Source: Robiginitomaculum sp.
GTDB taxonomy: Bacteria > Pseudomonadota > Alphaproteobacteria > Caulobacterales > Maricaulaceae
NCBI GenBank assembly: GCA_002733805.1
Contig: NVXG01000048.1
Span: forward strand, 1-34,097
DNA length: 34,097 bases
Direction of reading: 5' to 3'
Under the pieces are notes generated by a model. That model searched no databases, had not been told where the DNA came from, and saw only the letters and a list, made by a program, of their open reading frames with translations. Each line of letters starts with the position of its first letter. Position 1 is the first letter of the stretch. Shown in pieces: positions 16,233-23,520 of this stretch. Both the position numbers and the translations under genes were made by a program.

Positions 16233-17665
16233 AGCCAAACCAACACCCGATGCAGTTGATCCCGGTGGTGGCGATCCCGATCTTTTTGGCCATTGCTAAT
16301 CAGACCATGGTCTCCGTTGCACTGCCCGCAATTGGCGCGGATCTGGGGGCATTATCGCGCCTGCCATGGCTGATCATCGGCTACATGCTGGCGCTGACAA
16401 TCGCTGGGCCGGTTTACGGCGCATTGGGTGATAATTATGGCCGCCACAAAATGCTGATCGGGGCGCTACTGATCTACATCATCGGCGCATTCATCTGCAC
16501 TTTTGCCAACACGCTCGAAATGCTCGCAGCCGGCCGGTTGGTGCAGGGTTTTGGTGGTGGCGGCCTGATGTCGCTTTCGCAGGCTTTGATCGGCCAGCTC
16601 GTTCGTCCGCGTGACCGTGGCCGCGCGCAGGGATATGTTGCGAGCATCGGCGTTGTTGCCTCAACTTTGGGGCCACTAATGGGTGGATTTTTGGTAGATA
16701 TCTATGGCTGGCGCAGCCTGTTCCTCTTCACCGTACCGCTCGCGGTCATTTCCATGGGCATATTGCTAACCAGAAGGTTTCCCAAGCCAGCCGGGCCACC
16801 GCGCGCTTTCGATACATCTGGATTTCTTTGGCTCAATTTTTTCGTCATCTGCTGGACGATGGCGCTCGAATTCATCAAAACTCCGGGCCAGCTCCACCTC
16901 TCGCTGCTAGCGGTCATCGGCGGCGCTGTTGGTCTTTGGATGCTAATCCGCTCGCAAAAATCAGGCGCCAACCCGCTATTTCCACCGGCCCTATTTCGCA
17001 TCAAAGCCGTCTCAATGGCCTCGGCGATGACAGTGTTTCATGGTGCGGCTCTGGTCTCATTGGTTACCATTGTTCCGCTGTTCCAAAACATTGTGCGCGG
17101 AGATGACACCGTTGAAATAGCGCTATCACTTCTGGCGTTAACCGTCGCCTTTGGCCTGAGCGGTATCATCACCGGCAATCTGATCACGATCACCGGGCGC
17201 ACAGCGATTTTTCCGACAGTTAGTTTGCTTATTGCCGGCGCTGGCATTGTGTTTATTGCCCTGTTCGGTGCAGAAATTAGCCACCGCGCCCTTATCGCTA
17301 CTTACACCATTATCGGACTGAATATCGGCTCGGTCATGGCCGTGATCCACACCACAGTTCAGCACGCCACCCCAGATAATTTGCGCGGCCGCGCCGCGGG
17401 CACCGTCACTTTTTGCCGGTCAATTGGCGCAGTGTTGGGGACCACTGCCGTGTCGTTGATCTTGTTTAAAAACGCCCCACTGACGGATGGTTCGCAAGCA
17501 GCGATTGCATCGCTTTTTACCCAAAGTTCGGAGACCGACCCCGCCCTTCTTGCCGTCTGGAAGGACGCATTTAGGCTCGCGTTTCTAACCATTGTGGTAT
17601 TTGTGGCGGGGGAGTGGGCCATGGCCGCCGCCACCCCCGCGCGCAGGATATCGGAAACCGATTAA
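16229..17665 (+). CDS. MFS transporter, DHA2-like
   Basis: A 478-residue major facilitator transporter with a DHA2-like (drug:H+ antiporter, 14-helix) arrangement. Typical segments are IFLAIANQTMVSVALPAIG in helix 1, GALGDNYGRHKMLIGALLIY (loop 2-3 motif A) and GRLVQGFGGGGLMSLSQALI (motif C region). The ATG at 16229 overlaps the lhgO stop and starts just before the first helix; an ATG at 16250 is an alternative. Most DHA2 members export, but substrate and direction cannot be told. It converges on the CMD-like gene with a 4-base overlap of stops. Confidence 0.9.
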   Translation: MKPNQHPMQLIPVVAIPIFLAIANQTMVSVALPAIGADLGALSRLPWLIIGYMLALTIAGPVYGALGDNYGRHKMLIGALLIYIIGAFICTFANTLEMLAAGRLVQGFGGGGLMSLSQALIGQLVRPRDRGRAQGYVASIGVVASTLGPLMGGFLVDIYGWRSLFLFTVPLAVISMGILLTRRFPKPAGPPRAFDTSGFLWLNFFVICWTMALEFIKTPGQLHLSLLAVIGGAVGLWMLIRSQKSGANPLFPPALFRIKAVSMASAMTVFHGAALVSLVTIVPLFQNIVRGDDTVEIALSLLALTVAFGLSGIITGNLITITGRTAIFPTVSLLIAGAGIVFIALFGAEISHRALIATYTIIGLNIGSVMAVIHTTVQHATPDNLRGRAAGTVTFCRSIGAVLGTTAVSLILFKNAPLTDGSQAAIASLFTQSSETDPALLAVWKDAFRLAFLTIVVFVAGEWAMAAATPARRISETD

Positions 17666-18213
17666 GCCTCAGAAAGGCGCGGCTCTTGGCCCGCAGGCAG
17701 ATCAACGGCAAAGGCGTTTACAGCCATACATACCATATTGAAATTCCCAATAAAGGCAGTAAATTCAACGACGCGAGGCTCGTCGAGCATCTCTACCATG
17801 GCCTTCCAAGTGGCATCACTTACACGAAAAGTCTTCACCAATTCCATGGTGTAAGTGTAGATAATACGTTCGTCTTTGGTCGGAAAATCAGGGTCTTGAT
17901 TATCGGCAATCGCGTCAATCACTGGTTGCGAAACACCGTGTTTGAGCGCAAACCGCTCATGCGCCTGCCAAACATATTGCGATGTCGCATTGCGCGCGAT
18001 CACCAGCACCGCGACCTCTTTGAGCAGCATAGATATATCACTGTCAAAGCGTACATATTTACCCAGTGCTTCAACCTTATCGCATAGTTCAGGCGAATAG
18101 AGCCACGCGTTAAACGGGCCACGCACTGCGCCGCGCTGTGCGGCTATCCGGTCATATAGCTCTTTTTGATACCCAGTAATTTTTGTCGGATCGAGTTTTT
18201 TTAAACGGCCCAT
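17662..18213 (-). CDS. Carboxymuconolactone decarboxylase (CMD/AhpD-like) family protein
   Basis: A 183-residue all-helical CMD-family protein. The region LLKEVAVLVIARNATSQYVWQAHERFALKHGVS is the CMD core, with the conserved WQAHE stretch. The CxxC pair of AhpD peroxidase-type members is absent, so a thiol-based peroxidase role is unlikely. Members of this kind are found in aromatic catabolic loci. AGGAGA precedes the ATG. The gene diverges from the VOC-GST fusion across about 220 bases and so may share its control. Confidence 0.87.
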   Translation of the reverse strand: MGRLKKLDPTKITGYQKELYDRIAAQRGAVRGPFNAWLYSPELCDKVEALGKYVRFDSDISMLLKEVAVLVIARNATSQYVWQAHERFALKHGVSQPVIDAIADNQDPDFPTKDERIIYTYTMELVKTFRVSDATWKAMVEMLDEPRVVEFTAFIGNFNMVCMAVNAFAVDLPAGQEPRLSEA

Positions 18214-18336
18214 TATTCTCTCCTGAGGTTGGTGTTTTTAAGGGGTATTAGAGAGAGGCCCGTCTGCCTAGCGGCCAATAATGCAACTCTATTGTCACGC
18301 TGATGCGACAGGACGGTTTCGATTGTAAACAAATTT

Positions 18337-18352
18337 GCGACGCTAAGGTCGC
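18337..18352. promoter_or_regulatory. Candidate operator in CMD / VOC-GST divergent region
   Basis: GCGAC (18337-18341) and GTCGC (18348-18352) form a short inverted repeat with a 6-base spacer. Just upstream, TTGT and ACAA flank two bases (around 18323-18332), a second small dyad. Both sit in the roughly 220-base divergent region, which otherwise holds no gene. Short repeats like these can occur by chance. Confidence 0.25.
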
Positions 18353-18432
18353 GACAAGGCGGCTGGCGCAGCGGCGCAATTCCTCGCACCCTCAATCAAA
18401 CGATTTCGCAGGTAATTTGGGAGGAAACTGGC

Positions 18433-19536
18433 GTGGTTGAGCCGTTCAAAAGCACAAATCACATGGTTTTTAATGTGAAAAACCTTGACGCTGCGGTTGC
18501 TTTTTATACCCAGATACTGGGGATGAAAGTCATAATGCGCTTTGAAGATCGGCGCATGGCGTTCCTCTCATTTGGCAAAAACCTCGGTGATATTCGCCTG
18601 TTTGAACAAGGCGCGCAATATGCAGCTGATCGTCACCATCACGGGTTTAACCATGCAGCCTTTATGCCCGATGGCGGCGCAGATACGCTGGAGATGCTCA
18701 AGCAGCGCCTGACCGACAATGACGTCGAGATCGAAGCGATAGAGACCTTTGCTGGCGGTGCGCATACCGGGGTTTATTTTAGGGACCCTGACAATAACCG
18801 TCTTGAGTTTTATTGGGAAACGCCGGCTTGGGTTGATAGCGCGCGCGCTAAAGTGGCGCGTGCTTTTGGTGAAGCCGAGCCGGTAGAGACCCCCGAGATT
18901 GAGCTTTATGCTTGGCCCACGTCAAATGGCCAAAAGGCCTCGATTGCGCTTGAGGTAATGGGCATCCCTTACCGTGTTATCCCGGTGCCATTGGGGCCGG
19001 GAAAAGAGCGCCCGGAGGCGATGGCGGAGGCCAGCGAAACCGGTAAAATTCCGGCAATAATTGACCGCAGCACGGGCACGACCTTATGCGAGTCAGGTGC
19101 GATCTTGATGTATCTGGCGGAAAAGACTAACTCGCCCTTGCTGCCCTCATGGGGCACGGCACGCAGCGCAGCGCTGCAATGGTTGTTCACTGTGGTCAGC
19201 ACATTTCACCCGGCAATGTCCGAAGGGCGGTTCTATCTGCATATGAACCCCGGCAAAGCGCCACTGGCAGAAAAACGGGTGTCCAACAGCGTTACACGCG
19301 CCTACCGGATTGTTGAGGAAACGCTCACCAAACGCGCCTTTTTGGCAGGTGACGCCATGACATTGGCAGATGTAGCGCACTGGCCTTACGTCGCGCGCCA
19401 CGATTTTCATGGGATAGCGCTGAGCGACTATCCCGCTACACTTGCATGGTATCGGCGACTGGCCGAAAACCCCGCATTTGCAAAAGGTTTTGACCTGTTG
19501 GGCGACGGGACAACAGCACCACTGCTGGAACAATAA
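18433..19536 (+). CDS. Fusion of a VOC (glyoxalase-like) domain and a glutathione S-transferase
   Basis: A 367-residue two-enzyme fusion. Residues 1-130 are a VOC module: STNHMVFNVKNLDAAVAFY (His10), GFNHAAFMPDGG (His74) and RDPDNNRLEFYWE (Glu125), the His-His-Glu metal set of extradiol dioxygenase-type modules. Residues 155-360 are a GST: WPTSNGQKASIALEVMGIPY (Asn/Gln-Lys near the thiol site), GKIPAI with the cis-proline, and LCESGAILMYLAE (Glu220, Ser221 for glutathione), then an all-helical C-terminal domain with FLAGDAMTLADV. GTG start with GAGGAAA upstream. It leads the TRAP cluster, 38 bases before dctP. A glutathione-dependent lyase, isomerase or dehalogenase coupled to a metal-dependent step is the likely role; substrate unknown. 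Confidence 0.88.
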   Translation: MVEPFKSTNHMVFNVKNLDAAVAFYTQILGMKVIMRFEDRRMAFLSFGKNLGDIRLFEQGAQYAADRHHHGFNHAAFMPDGGADTLEMLKQRLTDNDVEIEAIETFAGGAHTGVYFRDPDNNRLEFYWETPAWVDSARAKVARAFGEAEPVETPEIELYAWPTSNGQKASIALEVMGIPYRVIPVPLGPGKERPEAMAEASETGKIPAIIDRSTGTTLCESGAILMYLAEKTNSPLLPSWGTARSAALQWLFTVVSTFHPAMSEGRFYLHMNPGKAPLAEKRVSNSVTRAYRIVEETLTKRAFLAGDAMTLADVAHWPYVARHDFHGIALSDYPATLAWYRRLAENPAFAKGFDLLGDGTTAPLLEQ

Positions 19537-19574
19537 GCCTGAATATGAACGACTAACTTTAAGGGAGACGACAA

Positions 19575-20594
19575 ATGAAAACTTTTCGCAACCTCACAAT
19601 TGCGGCCCTGTTGGCAACAACTGCGCCAGCCGTTGCCATTGCCGAAACAGAGCTGATTTTTAACAGCTATCTGCCGCCGTTTAACGGCACTTTCCAAACC
19701 GCTATCCGCGATTTTTCTGCCGCTATTATGGAGGAATCCGGCGGCGAGATCACCATCAGCATCCCTGATTCTTCACTTGCCCCGGCCAACCGCCAATATG
19801 AAATGGTCCGTGATGGCATCGCCGATATGGCGATCGTCTCCACAGGCGGCGTCGCCCAGTTTGTCACTTTTAATGAGATCGCAGAACTGCCAACAATGTC
19901 GCCAACATCAGAAGCTGCATCGGTCGCACTTTGGGAAACATATAATGAGTTTTTCAAGGAGCATAATGAGCTGCCGGGCGTGGTTGTCCTTTCAACACAT
20001 GCGCTGGTAGGCCGCCAGATCCTGTCGGTTAGCGACTATGCACCTGCCACACCAAGCGACCTTGAAGGGGCCAAAATCTGGGCCACGGCTGATCCACTTG
20101 TCGCCGCCGCTCAGGGCATGGGTGGAATCCCGATTGATACCGAATTCTCTGAACTTCAGGAATATGTCACCAAGGGCAACCTTGATGTGCTGTTCATTGG
20201 CCCCGGCTCGGCTGACGGCGCCAATGTGCTAGACCGCGTGACCCATATTACCACAATTCCCGGTGGCCTTGGCTCTATCTCGTTCTTTGTGTTCATCAAC
20301 GAAGACACCTGGAACGGTATGAATGAGGACGAGCAAGCCGCCATGATGCGCGCCGCAGAAGACCTGCCGCGCCGCACCGGGGCAAAGGGCGATGCAGAAG
20401 AGCTGGAAGTCGCAGAAGTTGTCGCGGGCATTCCATCAACCATGCCGGAAGGCGAAGCGCTTGAGGCTTTCAACGCAATCCTTGCGCCGCAGATCGACGA
20501 TTGGATGGCACGGGCGGCTGAAAAGGGTCTTGAAGATCCACAAGCCGCAGTCGATTTCTATCGCGCTGTGCTTGCGCGTGAGCTCGACATGTAA
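19575..20594 (+). CDS. dctP: TRAP transporter substrate-binding protein DctP
   Basis: A 339-residue periplasmic binding protein of a TRAP importer. A Sec signal peptide (KTFRNLTIAALLATTAPAV) ends at AIA|ET, cleaved after about residue 23. The body has LIFNSYLPPFNGTFQ and FSAAIMEESGGEITI, the VGRQIL segment (Arg147) and DLEGAKIWATADPL. In SiaP-like relatives the last segment reads DMKGLKLRVP, whose Arg contacts the ligand carboxylate; here the position is Trp169. GGGAG precedes the start. It is followed by a strong intercistronic hairpin and then the membrane subunits. The ligand is likely not a simple carboxylate bound in the standard way, but this is inference. Confidence 0.9.
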   Translation: MKTFRNLTIAALLATTAPAVAIAETELIFNSYLPPFNGTFQTAIRDFSAAIMEESGGEITISIPDSSLAPANRQYEMVRDGIADMAIVSTGGVAQFVTFNEIAELPTMSPTSEAASVALWETYNEFFKEHNELPGVVVLSTHALVGRQILSVSDYAPATPSDLEGAKIWATADPLVAAAQGMGGIPIDTEFSELQEYVTKGNLDVLFIGPGSADGANVLDRVTHITTIPGGLGSISFFVFINEDTWNGMNEDEQAAMMRAAEDLPRRTGAKGDAEELEVAEVVAGIPSTMPEGEALEAFNAILAPQIDDWMARAAEKGLEDPQAAVDFYRAVLARELDM

Positions 20595-20608
20595 TCCAAC
20601 GACACCAC

Positions 20609-20636
20609 TGCCCTCGCAGGCCAATCTGCGGGGGCA
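20609..20636 (+). other. Intercistronic stem-loop between dctP and dctQ
   Basis: TGCCCTCGCAG (20609-20619) pairs with CTGCGGGGGCA (20626-20636) over 11 positions with one T-G wobble, and a 6-base loop. There is no T-tract. Binding-protein transcripts are often stabilised or partly terminated by such structures so that the soluble subunit is made in excess over the membrane subunits. Confidence 0.65.
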
Positions 20637-20654
20637 CCAAACTGGGAGGCTTTG

Positions 20655-21164
20655 ATGATTGATCGCATAACGCGACTATTGGGTTTGATATGCACCGTGA
20701 TATCAGGTGCCGCTTTTATCTTCATGGCTCTTATTGCCTTTGTCGATAGTATAGGCAGACAATTGAATAAACCGTTGCTCGGCGCATCCGAATATGTAGA
20801 GCTCGCCCTTCTCATCTTCTTTTTCGCCTCAATTCCTATTGTATACCGTGATGACAGCCATATTCGTGTTGGCCTATTCTCCGATCTATACAGTAAAAAG
20901 ATCAAACGGTTTGAATATCGATTTACCGGGATACTTGAGGTAATTGGCCTCAGCGCATTCGCCTACATGATTTTTGATCAGGCCAACCGGCTTGAGCGTT
21001 TCGGCACGTTGAGCAGTCACTTTCGTATCCCAATGTCTCCGTTTATTTATGCCGCATTTGCCATGTGCCTCGCTGCCGTTTGGTTTGGGATCATGAACCT
21101 ACGCAAAGCCCCTCCGCCTGACGAGGAGCACCATCAACACGCAATTCCTGACGGGGACTTCTAA
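20655..21164 (+). CDS. dctQ: TRAP transporter small membrane subunit DctQ
   Basis: A 169-residue membrane protein with four hydrophobic segments and the DctQ pattern FMALIAFVDSIGRQLNKPLLGASEYVELAL early on. It forms the membrane complex with DctM. The ATG at 20655 lies 5 bases after GGGAGG; a TTG directly before it is an alternative. It ends two bases before dctM. Confidence 0.9.
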   Translation: MIDRITRLLGLICTVISGAAFIFMALIAFVDSIGRQLNKPLLGASEYVELALLIFFFASIPIVYRDDSHIRVGLFSDLYSKKIKRFEYRFTGILEVIGLSAFAYMIFDQANRLERFGTLSSHFRIPMSPFIYAAFAMCLAAVWFGIMNLRKAPPPDEEHHQHAIPDGDF

Positions 21165-21166
21165 AA

Positions 21167-22468
21167 ATGCTCGCACTTATGGTTTTTGGCAGCCTCTTCG
21201 CGCTGATCTCTTTCACACGTCTACCGCTTGGCCTGGTCATGCTCTTTACAGGGGCCGGCGGCATTGCGGCGCTGCATCCGCGCGGTATCCCCGCGGCCTT
21301 GGCCATCTCAGAGCAACAGATCGTCGATCTGGCGACGAACTACCAGTTCTCGGTGTTGCCGTTGTTCATTCTCATGGGGGTATTTGTCGTCAAAGCCGGG
21401 CTGGCAGATGAACTGTTTGACGCCGCAACACGGTGGCTCGGCCATTTGCCCGGCGGACTGGGCATGGCAACTATTGTGGCTTGCGGCGGCTTCTCGGCGC
21501 TGTCCGCATCCTCCTCTGCCGCCGCCGCAACAATGGCGCGCATCTCCATTCCCGCAATGAAAAAAGCCGATTATGATGAAGGGTTTAGTGCTGGTACGGT
21601 CGCAGCGGGTGGCACAATGGGCATCCTCATTCCGCCGTCCGGGGCGCTGATAATCTACGGGCTTCTCACCGAAGAAAGCGTTGGCAAACTATTTATCGCC
21701 GGGCTTATACCCGGACTATTGCAGCTGCTCTCTTATGTCGCCGTCATGTTCGCGGTGGCGATCATAATGCCCAAATGGGCACCGGCAGGCGCCCGCTCTA
21801 CATGGGGTGAGCGGTTTCATGCGCTGAGCAAAGTTTGGGGCATCATCTTCTTGTTTGGCCTGATTATGGTGGGCCTCGTCAAAGGTTGGTTTACCGCAAC
21901 AGAGGCTGGCGGCATTGGCGCAGGCGGCGCAATATTGTTCACGCTTATACGCGGAAAACTAACGTTCAAAGTTTTCGCTGACAGTCTGCTAGAGGCGGCC
22001 CGAATTTCCACGATGATTTTCGTCGTCGCGTCGGGCGCACTGGTCCTAAACCAGTTTGTTAACCTCTCCGGCATGCCCGGCGATGTGGTCCGCTTTATCC
22101 AAACACTGGGGCTGGCCAACTTTACGGTTATACTTTGTCTCATCGTTTTCTACTTGATACTGGGCTGCCTGATGGATGGTTTTGCAATGATCTTTCTCAC
22201 CGTCCCGGTTGTCGTCCCAGTGGTCACGGCAATGGGCTATGATCTGGTCTGGTGGGGCATTGTCACAGTTATTGTGGTTGAGATTAGCCTAATTACCCCA
22301 CCAGTTGGCCTGAATGTATTCATCCTCAAAGCCATGGTGCCGAAGCTACCGATTGTGCAAATATTCAAAGGAATTTTTCCATTCTTATTTGCCGATGCCC
22401 TCCGCCTCTTTGCCATTCTCCTATTCCCAGCTATTGCACTTTGGCTGCCGACACTCGCTTCTCAATAG
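21167..22468 (+). CDS. dctM: TRAP transporter large permease subunit DctM
   Basis: A 433-residue permease, the Na+ or proton-coupled channel of the TRAP importer. It has the family's many hydrophobic helices and typical segments such as FSVLPLFILMGVFVVKAGLAD, GGFSALSASSSAAAATMARI, GGTMGILIPPSGALIIYGLL and LITPPVGLNVFILKA. Length is normal for the family. GGGGA precedes the start. A clear rho-independent terminator lies 20 bases past the stop, which closes this part of the operon. Confidence 0.95.
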   Translation: MLALMVFGSLFALISFTRLPLGLVMLFTGAGGIAALHPRGIPAALAISEQQIVDLATNYQFSVLPLFILMGVFVVKAGLADELFDAATRWLGHLPGGLGMATIVACGGFSALSASSSAAAATMARISIPAMKKADYDEGFSAGTVAAGGTMGILIPPSGALIIYGLLTEESVGKLFIAGLIPGLLQLLSYVAVMFAVAIIMPKWAPAGARSTWGERFHALSKVWGIIFLFGLIMVGLVKGWFTATEAGGIGAGGAILFTLIRGKLTFKVFADSLLEAARISTMIFVVASGALVLNQFVNLSGMPGDVVRFIQTLGLANFTVILCLIVFYLILGCLMDGFAMIFLTVPVVVPVVTAMGYDLVWWGIVTVIVVEISLITPPVGLNVFILKAMVPKLPIVQIFKGIFPFLFADALRLFAILLFPAIALWLPTLASQ

Positions 22469-22487
22469 ATAGATATCACGCAGGAAT

Positions 22488-22519
22488 ACGGCCTCATCTT
22501 CGCGGATGGGGCCGTTTTT
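22488..22519 (+). terminator. Rho-independent terminator after dctM
   Basis: ACGGCC (22488-22493) pairs with GGCCGT (22510-22515), with an inner CATC/GATG stem around a 6-base loop, and a run of T (22516-22519) follows. It is a canonical intrinsic terminator between the TRAP genes and the amidohydrolase gene, so the latter probably has its own promoter. Confidence 0.88.
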
Positions 22520-22639
22520 GTTGGCGCGAACAGAGCTATTGTCACGCAAAGCGAACATATAGGTCCAGCAATGGTGTCTCGAATTGAGCTGAGAAATACC
22601 GCAAAACTAAGAGGGAAATGTCACAATAAGGAATGCATT

Positions 22640-23497
22640 ATGCTGATCGCTGATAGCCAAATTCACATCTGGAAAGCCGAAACCCCCGACCGCCCGTGGG
22701 TAGAGGGTGCACGCGAGCGTATGCTGCTAAATGGTCACCGTCTTGAGCCATTTACCTATGAGGAATGCTTGAGCGAGATGGACGGCGCTGGCGTTGACCG
22801 CGTATGCATCGTGCCGCCAAGCTGGGAAGGTGATCGCGTAGATTACGGCATCGAGGCTTCCGAAAAGTTCCCTGACCGCTTTGGCGTCATGGCCCGCGTT
22901 GTGCAAAACAATGAGGCCGAAGGCGCTGCCATGATGCGCGACTTCGCAACGATTGACGCCATTAAAGGTATTCGCCTGACATTTCACCGCCCGATTGACC
23001 GCAATTGGATGATCGACGGCACATGTGACTGGATCTGGCCGCTGGCCGAAAAGCTCGGCATCCCTATCATGCTGCACGCCCCGGTTTGGAAAGCTGAGCT
23101 TGGCGAGATTGCCCGCCGTCACCCCGGCCTCAATATCATTATCGACCATATGGGCATTCTGGCCCGCTCGGTTGATGACGCGATTGGCTATTGGGTTGAG
23201 GAGACCGCAGACCTGCATATTCACCCCAATATTTTCATGAAACTCTCCGCCGTGCCCGGCTATTCGACCAAGCCATACCCCTATGACAACATCACGCCGT
23301 ACATTAAAGCCGCCGTTGCAAAGATGGGCGCTAACCGTTGTTTCTGGGGCACCGATGTGACGCGGCTGATGGATGCCAAAGGCATTACCTATAAGCAAAC
23401 GGTTGAGCATTTCACCAAGCATATGGGCTTTACAGATGCTGAGTTGGATCAGATCATGGGTAAAGGCCTGTGTGACGCGATCGGCTGGAAATACTAA
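22640..23497 (+). CDS. Amidohydrolase-2 (LigI/ACMSD-like) family enzyme
   Basis: A 285-residue TIM-barrel hydrolase or decarboxylase of the amidohydrolase-2 family, whose members hydrolyse lactones (for example 2-pyrone-4,6-dicarboxylate) or decarboxylate aromatic acids. Seen here: the N-terminal ADSQIHIW, where most members have a DxHxHW-like pair, so the first metal histidine is Gln7; then His9, His146 (MLHAPVWK), His170 (IIDHMGI) and Asp239 (WGTDVTRL). The ATG at 22640 has AAGGAAT upstream; upstream in-frame starts would add residues without family similarity. It is followed 23 bases later by the ThDP enzyme gene. Confidence 0.9.
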   Translation: MLIADSQIHIWKAETPDRPWVEGARERMLLNGHRLEPFTYEECLSEMDGAGVDRVCIVPPSWEGDRVDYGIEASEKFPDRFGVMARVVQNNEAEGAAMMRDFATIDAIKGIRLTFHRPIDRNWMIDGTCDWIWPLAEKLGIPIMLHAPVWKAELGEIARRHPGLNIIIDHMGILARSVDDAIGYWVEETADLHIHPNIFMKLSAVPGYSTKPYPYDNITPYIKAAVAKMGANRCFWGTDVTRLMDAKGITYKQTVEHFTKHMGFTDAELDQIMGKGLCDAIGWKY

Positions 23498-23520
23498 AAC
23501 CACTCCGAGGAGCAGAGAAT

